Origin: Mucilaginibacter sp.
Lineage (GTDB): Bacteria > Bacteroidota > Bacteroidia > Sphingobacteriales > Sphingobacteriaceae
Assembly (NCBI RefSeq): GCF_028288205.1
Contig: NZ_JAQBOD010000012.1
Span: forward strand, 1 to 64,000
Reading direction: 5' to 3'
Length of the DNA: 64,000 nt
The notes below the pieces were generated by a model. It searched no databases, was not told where the DNA came from, and saw only the letters and a program-made list of their open reading frames with translations. Shown here in pieces: positions 25,399-34,712 of the stretch. Each line of letters opens with the position of its first letter. Position 1 is the stretch's first letter. Both the position numbers and the translations under genes were made by a program.

Positions 25399-26925
25399 AT
25401 GCAGTTAAGCCGTTACTTAAAAAACTACGATACTTTTATTGCCGCTTTAATTGGCTTTGTTGCTGTACAGCTATTTTGCAAGTATAGTGGTATAGGTATT
25501 TCGCCCGATTCTATCATGTACATCAGCGCTGCCCGGAGCTTAAATACGAATGGTACGCTGCAAACATTTAACCACATCCCGATAGTTGATTTTCCGGTGT
25601 TCTATCCTGTTTTTTTGGGAAGCATCATATTCATCACCCGTATTGATCCAGTTATTTTCGGGACCATTTTAGATGGTCTTATGTTTGCAACCCTAATATA
25701 TACCAGCGGATGGATTATGCACCGTTTTGTACCCACATCGCGTGTTTATAAATGGCTGATGCTGGTAGCTATTATATTAAGCCCGGCTTTGTTGCAGGTT
25801 TATTCCTACCTGTGGTCCGAAACTTTGTTTATCCTCGAAACCTTGTTTTTCCTGGTAGCCTTCAGGCAGTATCTTTTAAAACATACTGTTAAAGCGCTCG
25901 TTGTTGCAGCATTAATAGCGGCCATTGCCTGTGTAACCCGATATGCCGCGGTAACCATTGTGGGTACCGGCGGTTTACTGTTACTGCTCGACAGAGTACT
26001 ACCACTTAAAAAGAAGATTGTACATATTATTATATACGGCTTTGTTTGTATATCGTTATTGGTGAGCAATTTATTGTTCAATGCCTTTATGTCGGGCACA
26101 ACAACCGGTCCGCGGGAGCCTTCTATTACTTCATTTGGTAAAAACCTGTATTATTTTGGCACGGTTATGTGCGACTGGATGGGCTTTACCCCCAATCAAT
26201 ACTATTTAGCTACGCCTATTGCCATTATAATGCTTGGAGGTTTTATTGCCGCTTTAGCCTATAACTACTTCCGCAGGCATTTGAATAGTTTCGAAAACCT
26301 GGCTATTACCTTTGCTTTGGTATATGGCCTGTTTATCGTTGTGTCTTCTACATTTTCCCGTTACGAGCGTATTAACCATCGTTTATTAGCGCCTTTATTT
26401 ATACCCGCCCTTTGGGGTTATACCAGCTGGGGACTATTGCTGTTAAAAAAGATAACCAGTACAACTACCCGCAGAATTGTGGCCGCGGTATTTATTATCC
26501 TGATGCTGGGCTTTATAACCAAGGAATTCCTGATTGATAAAGATCGTTACAGCGACCAGGTGGCCGACAAATATGGTGTTCCTGGTTATACTTCTGACGA
26601 CTGGCTCGAATCGCCATTTGCGGCATATCTAAAGCATATTGATAAAAGTATGTTTAAGCCTGGCGTTACCATTTATACCGATGCGCACGAGGCAGTTTAC
26701 TTCTTCTCGGGCATGTCATCATACCTGGTGCCACATAAATTCTTTAAAAAAGATATCGCCAAGTTTTATCAGATCAAGCATTATTACCTCATCTGGTTCA
26801 CCGCGCTTGAAAATCCGGAGCTGATCAATATAAAGGATATTGAAAAGGTGAAATCACTAAAAAAGATCAAGGATTTTGGTGATGAGGGTGGTATTTATGA
26901 ATATGATAGTCTGAATCAGAATTAA
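25399..26925 (+). CDS. polytopic membrane protein, glycosyltransferase (PMT/GT-C)-like
   Basis: A 508-residue protein with about ten predicted membrane helices in the first 370 residues and a C-terminal soluble part. An acidic motif in the first external loop (ISPDSIMYISAARSLNTNG) resembles the catalytic loop of GT-C enzymes, which use lipid-linked sugars. The ATG at 25399 is chosen; the longer frame starts inside the family A repeat. Its last codons and TAA stop lie inside an inverted repeat. Assignment to GT-C is inference; a different polytopic function is possible. Confidence 0.7.
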   Translation: MQLSRYLKNYDTFIAALIGFVAVQLFCKYSGIGISPDSIMYISAARSLNTNGTLQTFNHIPIVDFPVFYPVFLGSIIFITRIDPVIFGTILDGLMFATLIYTSGWIMHRFVPTSRVYKWLMLVAIILSPALLQVYSYLWSETLFILETLFFLVAFRQYLLKHTVKALVVAALIAAIACVTRYAAVTIVGTGGLLLLLDRVLPLKKKIVHIIIYGFVCISLLVSNLLFNAFMSGTTTGPREPSITSFGKNLYYFGTVMCDWMGFTPNQYYLATPIAIIMLGGFIAALAYNYFRRHLNSFENLAITFALVYGLFIVVSSTFSRYERINHRLLAPLFIPALWGYTSWGLLLLKKITSTTTRRIVAAVFIILMLGFITKEFLIDKDRYSDQVADKYGVPGYTSDDWLESPFAAYLKHIDKSMFKPGVTIYTDAHEAVYFFSGMSSYLVPHKFFKKDIAKFYQIKHYYLIWFTALENPELINIKDIEKVKSLKKIKDFGDEGGIYEYDSLNQN

Positions 26926-27030
26926 AGAATTTTAGAATTTACAGAATACCAATTTTCAATAATTCAATTAATCAGTTAATTCAGCTTCAGAAATTCTGAA
27001 AATCCTAAAATTCTAAAAATTCTGATTCAA
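26912..27030. repeat. imperfect inverted repeat overlapping the end of the upstream gene
   Basis: The left arm (TGAATCAGAATT then GAATTTTAGAATTT) and the right arm (ATTCTAAAAATTCTGATTCA) are inverted copies over about 37 bp with few mismatches. The left arm contains the last four codons and stop of the membrane protein gene. Promoter elements of the his operon begin just after the right arm. Confidence 0.75.
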
Positions 27031-27034
27031 ACAG

Positions 27035-27064
27035 TTTGATTTAAAAAACATCTGTATATATTTG
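27035..27064 (+). promoter_or_regulatory. his operon promoter
   Basis: TTTG (27035-27038), an 18-base spacer and TATATTTG (27057-27064) form a good Bacteroidota promoter. Transcription would begin near 27071, giving a leader of about 160 bases before hisG that includes the His-rich peptide. Confidence 0.72.
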
Positions 27065-27097
27065 CGCTGCTAATCTATAGTTTTACTATATAAAATA

Positions 27098-27160
27098 ATG
27101 AACGGTTACAAGCTACATCATCTTCATCTGCACCATCACCACCATGTGGTGATCAGATAA
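27098..27160 (+). CDS. histidine operon leader peptide
   Basis: A 20-codon reading frame, ATG to TAA, encodes MNGYKLHHLHLHHHHHVVIR: eight histidines, five of them consecutive, in the direct leader of the his operon. This is the expected form of an attenuation sensor: a ribosome short of charged His-tRNA would stall in the 27116-27145 segment. The frame lies between a good promoter and hisG, with the perfect 8-bp hairpin at 27135-27153 inside the His codons. Gamma-proteobacterial hisL works this way; its use here is inference. Confidence 0.88.
   Translation: MNGYKLHHLHLHHHHHVVIR
27135..27153 (+). promoter_or_regulatory. leader hairpin overlapping the His codons
   Basis: ATCACCAC-CAT-GTGGTGAT is a perfect 8-bp stem whose 5' arm contains the last His codons. 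A ribosome stalled there would prevent it from forming; free translation or release at 27160 would allow it. Confidence 0.65.
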
Positions 27161-27178
27161 ATGTATGTTTCTACGCGA

Positions 27179-27210
27179 AATAACAACCTCCGTTTGTATT
27201 CTTTTTTATT
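27179..27210 (+). terminator. candidate attenuator
   Basis: AAT-a-ACAA and TTGT-ATT form a weak stem with one bulged base, followed by CTTTTTTATT. It lies between the leader peptide and hisG, where an attenuator belongs. The stem is A/U-rich, so its strength is uncertain; a translational mechanism acting on the TTG start is an alternative. Confidence 0.4.
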
Positions 27211-27232
27211 ATAGTTCCTTAAATTCAATCTT

Positions 27233-28084
27233 TTGAAAACACTCAAAATAGCGATCCAGAAATCGGGTCGGCTCAACGAAAAATCTGTTGAATTATTAAA
27301 AAATTGCGGCTTAAATTTCGAAAATTACAAAAGCTCGCTTATATCTCCTGTCTCTAACTTCCCGCTTGAAATTCTTTTTTTGCGCGATGATGATATCCCG
27401 GAATATGTACAGGATGGCATTGCCGACCTGGGTATTGTAGGCGAAAACGTAATAGAAGAAACCGAAGTTGCTGTAAGTTACCTTCAACGTTTAGGATTTG
27501 GTAAATGCTCATTAAAGATCGCCATTACCAATAACAGCGATGTTAAAGAACTAAAGGACCTAAACGGAAAATCAATAGCCACCACCTACCCTGTTATATT
27601 GGGTAAATTCCTGCAAAAACAAAACATACAGGCTGATATACGCACCATTTCCGGCTCGGTAGAAATATCTCCTGGCTTAGGGTTAAGCGATGCTATTTGC
27701 GATTTGGTATCAACCGGCGGCACGTTAAAAAGTAATGGCCTAAAACCATTTGCTGACGTAATGGCATCCGAAGCGCTATTAATAGGCTCCAAAGGCAGTG
27801 AAAACAGCGATTTGGTACAAGAGTTGATGCAACGCATACAATCGGTATTACGCGCTAAAGAAACGAAGTACGTGGTATTAAATGTGCCGAAAAATAACCT
27901 GCCGGATATATTGGCTCTATTACCTGGCGTAAAAAGTCCATCAGTTTTGCCGTTGGCAGAAGAAGGCTGGGTAGCGGTGCACACCGTAATACCCGAACGT
28001 GATTTCTGGGACAGGATAAGTCAATTGAAACAAGCGGGCGCACAAGGTATTGTAGTGATGCCGATTGAGAAGATTATTTTATAG
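27233..28084 (+). CDS. hisG: ATP phosphoribosyltransferase (long form)
   Basis: First step of histidine synthesis: ATP plus PRPP gives phosphoribosyl-ATP. The 283-residue length and the C-terminal ACT-like domain mark the long, histidine-feedback-regulated form, which needs no HisZ. The segment KIAIQKSGRL near the start and DAICDLVSTGGTLKSNGL near residue 160 (PRPP site) are typical. The start is TTG at 27233: an in-frame TAG lies at 27212 and no ATG lies between, so a weak start is forced and may add to control. It follows the His leader and begins the eight-gene operon. Confidence 0.96.
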   Translation: MKTLKIAIQKSGRLNEKSVELLKNCGLNFENYKSSLISPVSNFPLEILFLRDDDIPEYVQDGIADLGIVGENVIEETEVAVSYLQRLGFGKCSLKIAITNNSDVKELKDLNGKSIATTYPVILGKFLQKQNIQADIRTISGSVEISPGLGLSDAICDLVSTGGTLKSNGLKPFADVMASEALLIGSKGSENSDLVQELMQRIQSVLRAKETKYVVLNVPKNNLPDILALLPGVKSPSVLPLAEEGWVAVHTVIPERDFWDRISQLKQAGAQGIVVMPIEKIIL

Positions 28085-28156
28085 TAGGCGGTTTGCAGTG
28101 GACAGTTTGCAGTAATTTTGCAGATTGCCAATTGCAAACTGAAAACTGCCAACTGG
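28085..28156. repeat. inverted repeat between hisG and hisD
   Basis: GGCGGTTTGCAGTGGACAGT on the left and GCAAACTGAAAACTGCCAAC on the right are imperfect inverted arms. It fills the 73-base gap of the operon and would form a hairpin in the mRNA. Confidence 0.6.
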
Positions 28157-28157
28157 A

Positions 28158-29441
28158 ATGAAGACATATAATTATTCAGACTTAAGTAAAGACGATATCA
28201 CCAAACTGGTTCAGCGTAATGTTGACCCGGCTAACGAGATACGCGCCATTGTTGAAGAAGTTTTAACCAACGTTCAGCAAAACGGCGACCGCGCTTTGTA
28301 TGATTATGCCGAAAAGTTTGATAAGGTTACTTTAAGCAAGCTTTATTTGGATAAAGCAGAGTTGGAAGAGATCGCTTCTACAGTATCGCCTGAACAAAAA
28401 GCCGCTTTAGATATTGCTTATAATAATATCTATAAATTCCACCAAACGCAGTTAAAAGCCGAGGACAAGGTAGAAACCATGCCCGGAGTAACCTGCTGGC
28501 GCGAATTAAGGCCGGTAGAAAAAGTGGGCTTATATATCCCAGGTGGAACAGCCGTATTGCCAAGCACATTTTTAATGCTGGGTATACCTGCGCGCATTGC
28601 GGAGTGCCATGAAATTGTGGTTTGCTCACCTCCGCAAAAAAACGGGAAAGTGAATGCGTTCATCGCGTATGTTGCTTTGCTTTTAGGTATTGACAAAATA
28701 TTTATGGCAGGTGGCTCGCAAGCTATCGCGGCTATGGCTTATGGCACTGAAAGCATTACTAAGGTTGATAAAATATTTGGCCCCGGGAACCAGTTTGTAA
28801 CTAAAGCTAAAACTATCATTCAATCAACTACTACAACCGCTATTGATATGCCGGCAGGTCCGTCGGAAGTATTAGTAATTGCTGATGATACCGCCAGGCC
28901 CGAATACATCGCTGCCGACCTGTTAGCGCAGGCAGAGCATGGTATTGACAGCCAGTCTATATTGGTTGCCACATCGGCACAAATAGCGAAAGAAACACTG
29001 GCAGAGGTTGAAAAGCAAACTGCTGTTTTGCCCCGTGCAGAGATTGTTAAACAAGCACTGGCAAACTCTTATATCATAATAACGAACACGTTGGATGAGG
29101 CAATGCGGTTTAGCAACGAATATGCGCCTGAACATTTGATTTTGGCAACTGATAACTGGCAACAGATCACGGGTAAAATTATTAACGCAGGTTCTGTGTT
29201 CCTGGGTAATTTAACGCCGGAGAGTGCCGGTGATTATGCTTCAGGAACCAACCATACATTGCCTACAAGCTCTTATTCCAGAGCGTATTCGGGGGTATCT
29301 GTTGATTCGTTTGTAAAGAAAATAACGTTCCAACTTATTACGTCTGAAGGAATTAAAAACATAGGGCCATCAGTAGAAATTTTGGCTGAGTTGGAAGGCT
29401 TGCACGCGCATAAAAATGCGGTGAGTGTAAGAATGAAATAA
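28158..29441 (+). CDS. hisD: histidinol dehydrogenase
   Basis: Oxidises histidinol to histidine in two NAD-dependent steps using a zinc ion. The 427-residue protein shows the zinc/active-site region in [20 protein letters not shown] and the signature [15 protein letters not shown]. Length is normal. It is second in the operon, separated from hisC by a family A repeat of about 100 bases. Confidence 0.97.
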   Translation: MKTYNYSDLSKDDITKLVQRNVDPANEIRAIVEEVLTNVQQNGDRALYDYAEKFDKVTLSKLYLDKAELEEIASTVSPEQKAALDIAYNNIYKFHQTQLKAEDKVETMPGVTCWRELRPVEKVGLYIPGGTAVLPSTFLMLGIPARIAECHEIVVCSPPQKNGKVNAFIAYVALLLGIDKIFMAGGSQAIAAMAYGTESITKVDKIFGPGNQFVTKAKTIIQSTTTTAIDMPAGPSEVLVIADDTARPEYIAADLLAQAEHGIDSQSILVATSAQIAKETLAEVEKQTAVLPRAEIVKQALANSYIIITNTLDEAMRFSNEYAPEHLILATDNWQQITGKIINAGSVFLGNLTPESAGDYASGTNHTLPTSSYSRAYSGVSVDSFVKKITFQLITSEGIKNIGPSVEILAELEGLHAHKNAVSVRMK

Positions 29442-29458
29442 GGATACAATAACCCACG

Positions 29459-29555
29459 CGTCATTGCGAGGAACGAAGCAATCTCTAATGAGATAGGTGA
29501 TGAATTGAATAGCCGATTTGCATGTGCAGAGATTGCTTCGTACCTCGCAATGACG
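29459..29555. repeat. dispersed palindromic repeat, family A copy 5, inside the his operon
   Basis: CGTCATTGCGAGGAACGAAG and CTTCGTACCTCGCAATGACG are inverted ends, with a different centre from the short copies. It sits between hisD and hisC and would give a long hairpin in the polycistronic mRNA. Its right half creates a false N-terminal extension of hisC from 29522. Confidence 0.93.
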
Positions 29556-29575
29556 GCGGGAAAAATGATAAGACC

Positions 29576-30622
29576 ATGTTTAATATAAACAACATACTTA
29601 GAGAAAACATCAAAAACCTAACCCCCTACTCTTCCGCTCGCGATGAGTTTCAGGGTGAGGCCAGCGTGTATTTGGATGCGAATGAGAATGCTTTCGGTTC
29701 GCCGTTGGATGAGCCGTATAACCGCTATCCTGACCCATTGCAATACGACGTTAAAAAACGCTTAAGCGAAATTAAGGGCGTACCGGTGCGTAATATATTT
29801 TTAGGTAATGGCAGCGATGAAGCTATTGATATCCTGTTCAGAAGCTTTTGTAACCCGGGCGTGGATAATGTGATATTGGTACCGCCAACTTATGGCATGT
29901 ATGAGGTATCGGCAAATATTAATGATATCCAAACCAAAAAGGTATTGTTAACAGAGGATTTTCAATTGAATTTGGAAGGAATAGCCGAAGCTATAGACAA
30001 AAACACTAAGCTCATTTTTATCTGTTCACCCAACAATCCTACGGGCAACTCCATTAACCGGGATGATGTAGAAACCTTATTGAATAACTTTGATGGAATT
30101 GTTGTGGTTGATGAGGCTTATATCAATTTCAGCAGGCAAAAAACGTTTATACAGGAGTTAACAGAATATGCTAATTTGGTTGTACTGCAAACGCTATCAA
30201 AAGCATGGGGACTTGCCGGCCTGCGCGTAGGTATGGCCTTTGCAAGTGAAGAGATCATCGAAGTAATGAATAAGGTTAAGCCTCCCTATAACATTAATGA
30301 ATCATCACAACAATTGGCATTAAAAGCTTTAGCTAATGTTGACCAGGTAAACGGCTGGATAAAAGAAACTTTGTTACAGCGTGATAAGCTGGTGCTTAAT
30401 TTGAAGGATCTTGATTTTGTGCTGGATATTTACCCGTCAGACGCTAATTTTATACTGATTAAAACAACTGATCCAATGGGAATTTATAACTTCCTGGTAC
30501 AAAAGGGTATTATTGTACGAAACCGTTCAAAAATTGACTTATGCGAGGGCAGTTTGCGGATTACCGTTGGTACACCTGCCGAAAATGAAATATTGATTGA
30601 AACTTTAAAAAATTTCAAATGA
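29576..30622 (+). CDS. hisC: histidinol-phosphate aminotransferase
   Basis: PLP-dependent conversion of imidazole-acetol phosphate to histidinol phosphate. The 348-residue class I/II aminotransferase has the PLP lysine K209 in [16 protein letters not shown] and the upstream [10 protein letters not shown] segment. The ATG at 29576 ([15 protein letters not shown]) matches family N-termini; the longer frame starts in the repeat. Its stop overlaps the hisB start, so the two are translationally coupled. Confidence 0.96.
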   Translation: MFNINNILRENIKNLTPYSSARDEFQGEASVYLDANENAFGSPLDEPYNRYPDPLQYDVKKRLSEIKGVPVRNIFLGNGSDEAIDILFRSFCNPGVDNVILVPPTYGMYEVSANINDIQTKKVLLTEDFQLNLEGIAEAIDKNTKLIFICSPNNPTGNSINRDDVETLLNNFDGIVVVDEAYINFSRQKTFIQELTEYANLVVLQTLSKAWGLAGLRVGMAFASEEIIEVMNKVKPPYNINESSQQLALKALANVDQVNGWIKETLLQRDKLVLNLKDLDFVLDIYPSDANFILIKTTDPMGIYNFLVQKGIIVRNRSKIDLCEGSLRITVGTPAENEILIETLKNFK

Positions 30623-31761
30623 GCAATTTGCAAAAAATACTTTTTGTTGACCGCGACGGCACCATGATAACAGAGCCGGTTGATGAGCAGATAGATTCAT
30701 TTGAAAAACTGGAGTTTTATCCCGGCGCTATAGAATACCTATCGAAAATAGCAACAGAGTTGGATTATGAACTGGTAATGGTAACCAACCAGGATGGTTT
30801 AGGTACAGCCTCTTATCCCGAAGATACTTTTTGGCCGGTGCATAATTTCATCCTAAAAACATTTGAAAATGAAGGTGTAAAGTTTTCGGCTATATACATA
30901 GACCGTACATGGCCGGCAGATAACGCTCCTACCCGTAAACCGGGCACAGCGTTATTGACACAGTATTTTGACACCAATAAATACGATCTTAAAAACTCTT
31001 TTACTATTGGCGACCGTAAAAACGATGTGCTTTTAGGTAAAAATTTAGGAGCAAAGGCTATATGGTTAAATAATCAATCCAACTTAGGTGGCGGTGAGTT
31101 TAAAAACAATGACGATATAAAAGACACTGTAGCCCTTGAAACTACCGAATGGAAAAAAATCTACGAGTTTTTAAAACTGGGCGAACGTGTTTTTGAAAGC
31201 AAACGCACTACTAAGGAAACCGACATTTATGTAAAAATAAACCTGGATGGTACAGGCGAAGCCAAAGTATCAACCGGCTTGCATTTTTTTGATCACATGC
31301 TTGATCAAATTGCGCGTCACGGCAGTATCGATCTGGAAATAACCGCTAAAGGCGATTTGCATATTGATGAGCATCACACCATTGAAGATACCGGAATTGC
31401 TTTAGGCGAGGTTTTTGCTGCAGCACTGGGCAATAAAAAGGGCATTGAGCGTTATGGCTTTTGTTTGCCAATGGATGATTGCCTGGCACAGGCAGCTATT
31501 GATTTTGGCGGCAGGAACTGGCTGGTTTGGGATGCTGAATTTAAACGCGAAAAAATTGGCGAAATGCCTACAGAAATGTTTTACCACTTTTTTAAATCGT
31601 TTAGCGACGCGGCAAAGTGTAATTTAAATATAAAGGCCGAGGGCCAGAATGAACATCATAAAATCGAAGCTATATTTAAGGTTTTTGCTAAAGCAATAAA
31701 AATGGCCATAAAACGTGATGTAAACAATATGGTTTTACCTTCAACTAAAGGTTTGTTATAG
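30619..31761 (+). CDS. hisB: bifunctional histidinol-phosphatase / imidazoleglycerol-phosphate dehydratase
   Basis: Two domains: an N-terminal HAD phosphatase (FVDRDGTMI at residues 9-17; metal-binding [10 protein letters not shown] near 131) and a C-terminal dehydratase with [13 protein letters not shown] and [13 protein letters not shown], both carrying the His/Glu residues that bind manganese. The domain fusion is known in E. coli and in Bacteroidota. The 380-residue length fits a complete fusion. It is coupled to hisC by the ATGA overlap. Confidence 0.97.
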   Translation: MSNLQKILFVDRDGTMITEPVDEQIDSFEKLEFYPGAIEYLSKIATELDYELVMVTNQDGLGTASYPEDTFWPVHNFILKTFENEGVKFSAIYIDRTWPADNAPTRKPGTALLTQYFDTNKYDLKNSFTIGDRKNDVLLGKNLGAKAIWLNNQSNLGGGEFKNNDDIKDTVALETTEWKKIYEFLKLGERVFESKRTTKETDIYVKINLDGTGEAKVSTGLHFFDHMLDQIARHGSIDLEITAKGDLHIDEHHTIEDTGIALGEVFAAALGNKKGIERYGFCLPMDDCLAQAAIDFGGRNWLVWDAEFKREKIGEMPTEMFYHFFKSFSDAAKCNLNIKAEGQNEHHKIEAIFKVFAKAIKMAIKRDVNNMVLPSTKGLL

Positions 31762-31775
31762 AGTCAAGAATCAGA

Positions 31776-32366
31776 ATGATTGGAATAATAAGATACGGTG
31801 CCGGCAACATATTTTCGCTAACCGCTGCTTTAGAGCGGTTGGGGATTGCCTATGGCATGGTAAATACCGAAGCTGATCTGGAGCAGTATGACCGTTATAT
31901 TATTCCCGGAGTTGGGCATGCCGGCGCAGCCATGAATAAATTGCAACATACTGGTTTGGTACCTGCAATAAAGGCACTTAAAAAGCCCACTTTAGGTATT
32001 TGCGTGGGTATGCAATTGCTTACATCTTATTCAGAAGAGGGAAATTCTAACCTGTTAGATATTTTTCCGATAAAGACTTTAAAATTTGCCGCCAGCACTG
32101 ATCATAAGGTGCCGCATACCGGGTGGAACCGGGTATATCCCGAAAAGGAAAATCCACTTTTTAAAAATATTCCTGCCGGTTCACATTTTTACTTTGTACA
32201 TTCATACTTTATTGAATATAATAACGTACATACTTTAGCTGCAACAGATTACAGTATTAAATTTTCGGCATCAATTTGGCAGGATAATTTTTACGGCGTT
32301 CAATTTCACCCGGAAAAATCAGGCCTTGTTGGCGAAACATTATTAACAAACTTCTCAAAATTATAA
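31776..32366 (+). CDS. hisH: imidazole glycerol phosphate synthase, glutaminase subunit
   Basis: Class I glutamine amidotransferase that delivers ammonia to HisF. The nucleophile is C76 in LGICVGMQLL; the other triad residues are in the C-terminal segment YGVQFHPEKSG. The 196-residue length is normal. It lies 14 bases after hisB and four bases before hisA. Confidence 0.97.
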   Translation: MIGIIRYGAGNIFSLTAALERLGIAYGMVNTEADLEQYDRYIIPGVGHAGAAMNKLQHTGLVPAIKALKKPTLGICVGMQLLTSYSEEGNSNLLDIFPIKTLKFAASTDHKVPHTGWNRVYPEKENPLFKNIPAGSHFYFVHSYFIEYNNVHTLAATDYSIKFSASIWQDNFYGVQFHPEKSGLVGETLLTNFSKL

Positions 32367-32370
32367 AGAC

Positions 32371-33120
32371 ATGTATATAATTCCTGCTATTGATATTTTA
32401 GATAAGAAAGTTGTTCGCTTACGCGAAGGCGATTATCAGCAAGTAACTAATTATGATGTTACTTTAGAAGAAATGATAGAGAAATACCAATCGCATGGCA
32501 CTAATTTGATACACATCATAGATCTGAATGGCGCGAAAAACGATTTCTCCAACCAGCAATATCTTTTTGATATAATACGCAAAACCGATATGCAGGTTCA
32601 GTATGGCGGTGGTATTCGCAGCATTGAAAAAGTTAAAGAGCTGATTGATGCAGGTGTACATCGTGTTATTGTAGGTACGCAGGCTATCACCAATCCCATG
32701 TTTTTGGATGAACTGAGCAAAGCTATTTGTGGTCGTGATAAATGCTCACACAACGTTGTTATAGCTATTGATGTATTAGATGAGGTTATCAAATACTCAG
32801 GATGGATGGAAAGCTCGCCTATTAAACTAATGGACTATGTTGACAGGTGTTTGGGCTTAGGCTTCTTCCGTTTTTTATGTACCGATATTGACAAGGATGG
32901 CAAATTAGGCGGAGCCGGTATAGAGCTTTATGCCAAACTGCTTGATCATTCACCTTTTATAAAACTGATTGCTTCTGGCGGTGTAAGCTCAATGGCTGAT
33001 ATTGAACAATTAAGCAATTACAAAGTGGAATCATGCGTAGTAGGTAAAGCTATTTACGAGGGGCATATTTCTATTGAGGAAATTAAGAATTGGAATTTGG
33101 AATCATTAATGTCTATATAG
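32371..33120 (+). CDS. hisA: ProFAR isomerase (phosphoribosylformimino-AICAR-P isomerase)
   Basis: A 249-residue TIM barrel that opens the ribose ring of ProFAR in an Amadori rearrangement. N-terminal IIPAIDILDKKVVRL holds the catalytic Asp of the first strand, and LCTDIDKDGKLGG holds the second Asp. Length and motifs are typical. The stop is followed at 12 bases by the minimal family A repeat. Confidence 0.96.
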   Translation: MYIIPAIDILDKKVVRLREGDYQQVTNYDVTLEEMIEKYQSHGTNLIHIIDLNGAKNDFSNQQYLFDIIRKTDMQVQYGGGIRSIEKVKELIDAGVHRVIVGTQAITNPMFLDELSKAICGRDKCSHNVVIAIDVLDEVIKYSGWMESSPIKLMDYVDRCLGLGFFRFLCTDIDKDGKLGGAGIELYAKLLDHSPFIKLIASGGVSSMADIEQLSNYKVESCVVGKAIYEGHISIEEIKNWNLESLMSI

Positions 33121-33132
33121 AATTTAATAAAG

Positions 33133-33160
33133 CGTCATTGCGAGGAACGAAGCAATGACG
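33133..33160. repeat. dispersed palindromic repeat, family A copy 6 (minimal, 28 bp)
   Basis: Only CGTCATTGC-GAGGAACGAA-GCAATGACG remains: both 9-bp ends with a collapsed centre. It lies between hisA and hisF, and its right arm supplies an in-frame ATG (33155) upstream of the true hisF start. Confidence 0.85.
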
Positions 33161-33175
33161 GTCGCTTATCAACCC

Positions 33176-33928
33176 ATGTTAGCAAAAAGAATTATCCCCT
33201 GCCTTGACGTTAAAGACGGTCGTACTGTAAAAGGTGTGAACTTTGTGGACCTGCGCGATGCCGGCGACCCTGTTGAACTGGCCTGGAACTATTCTCGCCA
33301 GGGAGCTGATGAATTGGTGTTTTTAGATATAACAGCCACACATGAGCGCCGTAAAACAATGGTTGAGCTGGTAAAATCCGTTGCCCGGCAAATCAATATA
33401 CCGTTTACAATTGGTGGTGGCATTAATGAAATTGCTGATGCGGATGCTTTATTAAATGCAGGCGCCGATAAAATATCTATCAACTCTGCAGCAGTACGTA
33501 ATCCTGCTTTGATTGACGAATTGGCAAAAGCTTTTGGAGTACAGTTTGTGGTAATAGCGGTTGATACCCGGTTAAATGATGGAATTAATACCGTACACTT
33601 AAATGGTGGCCGCATACCTACCGAAAAAGAAACCTTAAGCTGGATATTAGAAGCCGAAAGCCGTGGCGCAGGCGAAATATTGCTAACATCCATGGATCAT
33701 GACGGAACTAAAGGCGGCTTTGATAATTTGTTATTGAAAAAGGTGAATGATGCCGTAAACATTCCGGTAATTGCCTCAGGCGGTGCCGGTTCTGTACAGC
33801 ATTTTGTTGATGTATTTGAACAAACCAATGTTGATGCGGCTTTGGCAGCGTCGGTTTTTCATTACGGTGAAATATTAATACCTGACTTAAAGGCAATTTT
33901 AAGAGACAGGAATATTGAAATAAGATAA
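33176..33928 (+). CDS. hisF: imidazole glycerol phosphate synthase, cyclase subunit
   Basis: Ring-closing TIM barrel partner of HisH. The ATG at 33176 gives the family N-terminus [20 protein letters not shown] with the catalytic Asp in CLDVKDG; the second catalytic Asp is in [14 protein letters not shown] longer start at 33155 exists only because of the repeat. From this start the protein has 250 residues, normal for the family. Confidence 0.96.
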   Translation: MLAKRIIPCLDVKDGRTVKGVNFVDLRDAGDPVELAWNYSRQGADELVFLDITATHERRKTMVELVKSVARQINIPFTIGGGINEIADADALLNAGADKISINSAAVRNPALIDELAKAFGVQFVVIAVDTRLNDGINTVHLNGGRIPTEKETLSWILEAESRGAGEILLTSMDHDGTKGGFDNLLLKKVNDAVNIPVIASGGAGSVQHFVDVFEQTNVDAALAASVFHYGEILIPDLKAILRDRNIEIR

Positions 33929-33941
33929 ATACAATACCCAC

Positions 33942-34036
33942 TGTCATTGTCGAACGATAGTGAGAAATCTTATACTTCATATCGTCCCGCGTTGCAGGGC
34001 GTATAAGATTTCTCCTTTTACCTCGTTGGAATGACA
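33942..34036. repeat. palindromic repeat, family C copy 3, inside the his operon
   Basis: TGTCATTGTCGAACGATAGT and the inverse-like CTCGTTGGAATGACA are joined by inner arms GAAATCTTATAC and GTATAAGATTTC. It fills most of the hisF-hisIE gap, and is the third repeat type inserted in this operon. Confidence 0.8.
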
Positions 34037-34049
34037 TTATATATAAAAA

Positions 34050-34637
34050 ATGAATATAGATTTTAATAAAACAGACGGACTGGTTCCGGTTGTAATACAG
34101 GACGAACAAACGCTGGAAGTACTGATGCTTGGTTACATGAACCAGGAAGCATACGATAAAACAGTACAGGAAAATATCGTCACCTTTTTTTCGCGCTCAA
34201 AAAATAGTTTATGGACAAAAGGCGAAACCAGCAATAACTTTCTGCATGTTAAAAACATTCATTTAGATTGTGATAATGATACCTTGCTGATAAAAGTTAA
34301 AGCCGATGGCCCAACCTGTCATACGGGCGACCGCAGTTGTTTTAAAACCGACTATAATCATAATTTTATATTGCAGTTGGAGCAGATAATTGCTGATCGT
34401 TATGAAAATCCGCAGGAAGGGTCGTATGTAAATAAACTGCATATAAAAGGTTTAAATAAAATAGCACAAAAAGTTGGTGAAGAAGCTGTTGAAACCGTTA
34501 TTGCCGCTTTAGCCGAGACCGAAACCGATCTTATCAATGAAGCATCAGACCTTGTTTTTCACCTGTTGGTATTGCTTAAAGAAAAAGGCCTTGATCTGGG
34601 TAAGATAGCTAAGAATTTAGAAGAAAGACATAAATAA
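34050..34637 (+). CDS. hisIE: bifunctional phosphoribosyl-AMP cyclohydrolase / phosphoribosyl-ATP pyrophosphatase
   Basis: Carries the second and third steps of the pathway. The HisI part (about 1-105) has FFSRSKNSLWTKGETS and the zinc residues in LDCDNDT and CHTGDRSCF; the HisE part (about 110-195) ends in the all-alpha MazG-like domain with KVGEEAVETVIAALAET. The 195-residue fusion is the usual form in this phylum. It is the last gene of the operon. A short hairpin-rich repeat (34641-34703) follows. Confidence 0.96.
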   Translation: MNIDFNKTDGLVPVVIQDEQTLEVLMLGYMNQEAYDKTVQENIVTFFSRSKNSLWTKGETSNNFLHVKNIHLDCDNDTLLIKVKADGPTCHTGDRSCFKTDYNHNFILQLEQIIADRYENPQEGSYVNKLHIKGLNKIAQKVGEEAVETVIAALAETETDLINEASDLVFHLLVLLKEKGLDLGKIAKNLEERHK

Positions 34638-34640
34638 AGT

Positions 34641-34703
34641 TCATAGTCGATAGTCAATAGCCTATCGTGCTTAATTCTATGGTCTATCGACTATAGACCA
34701 TGT
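34641..34703. repeat. hairpin-rich repeat after the his operon
   Basis: CATAGTCGATAGTCAATAGC on the left and GGTCTAT-CGACT-ATAGACC on the right share inverted words, and the right part is itself a 7-bp stem. A role in transcript end formation is possible, but no T-run follows. Confidence 0.5.
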
Positions 34704-34712
34704 ACTCAAACA

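Noticed and set aside
27061..27232. A classical strong rho-independent terminator in the his leader
   Set aside because: Only a weak A/U-rich stem with a bulge lies before the T-run, so I report it only as a candidate and keep a translational mechanism open.
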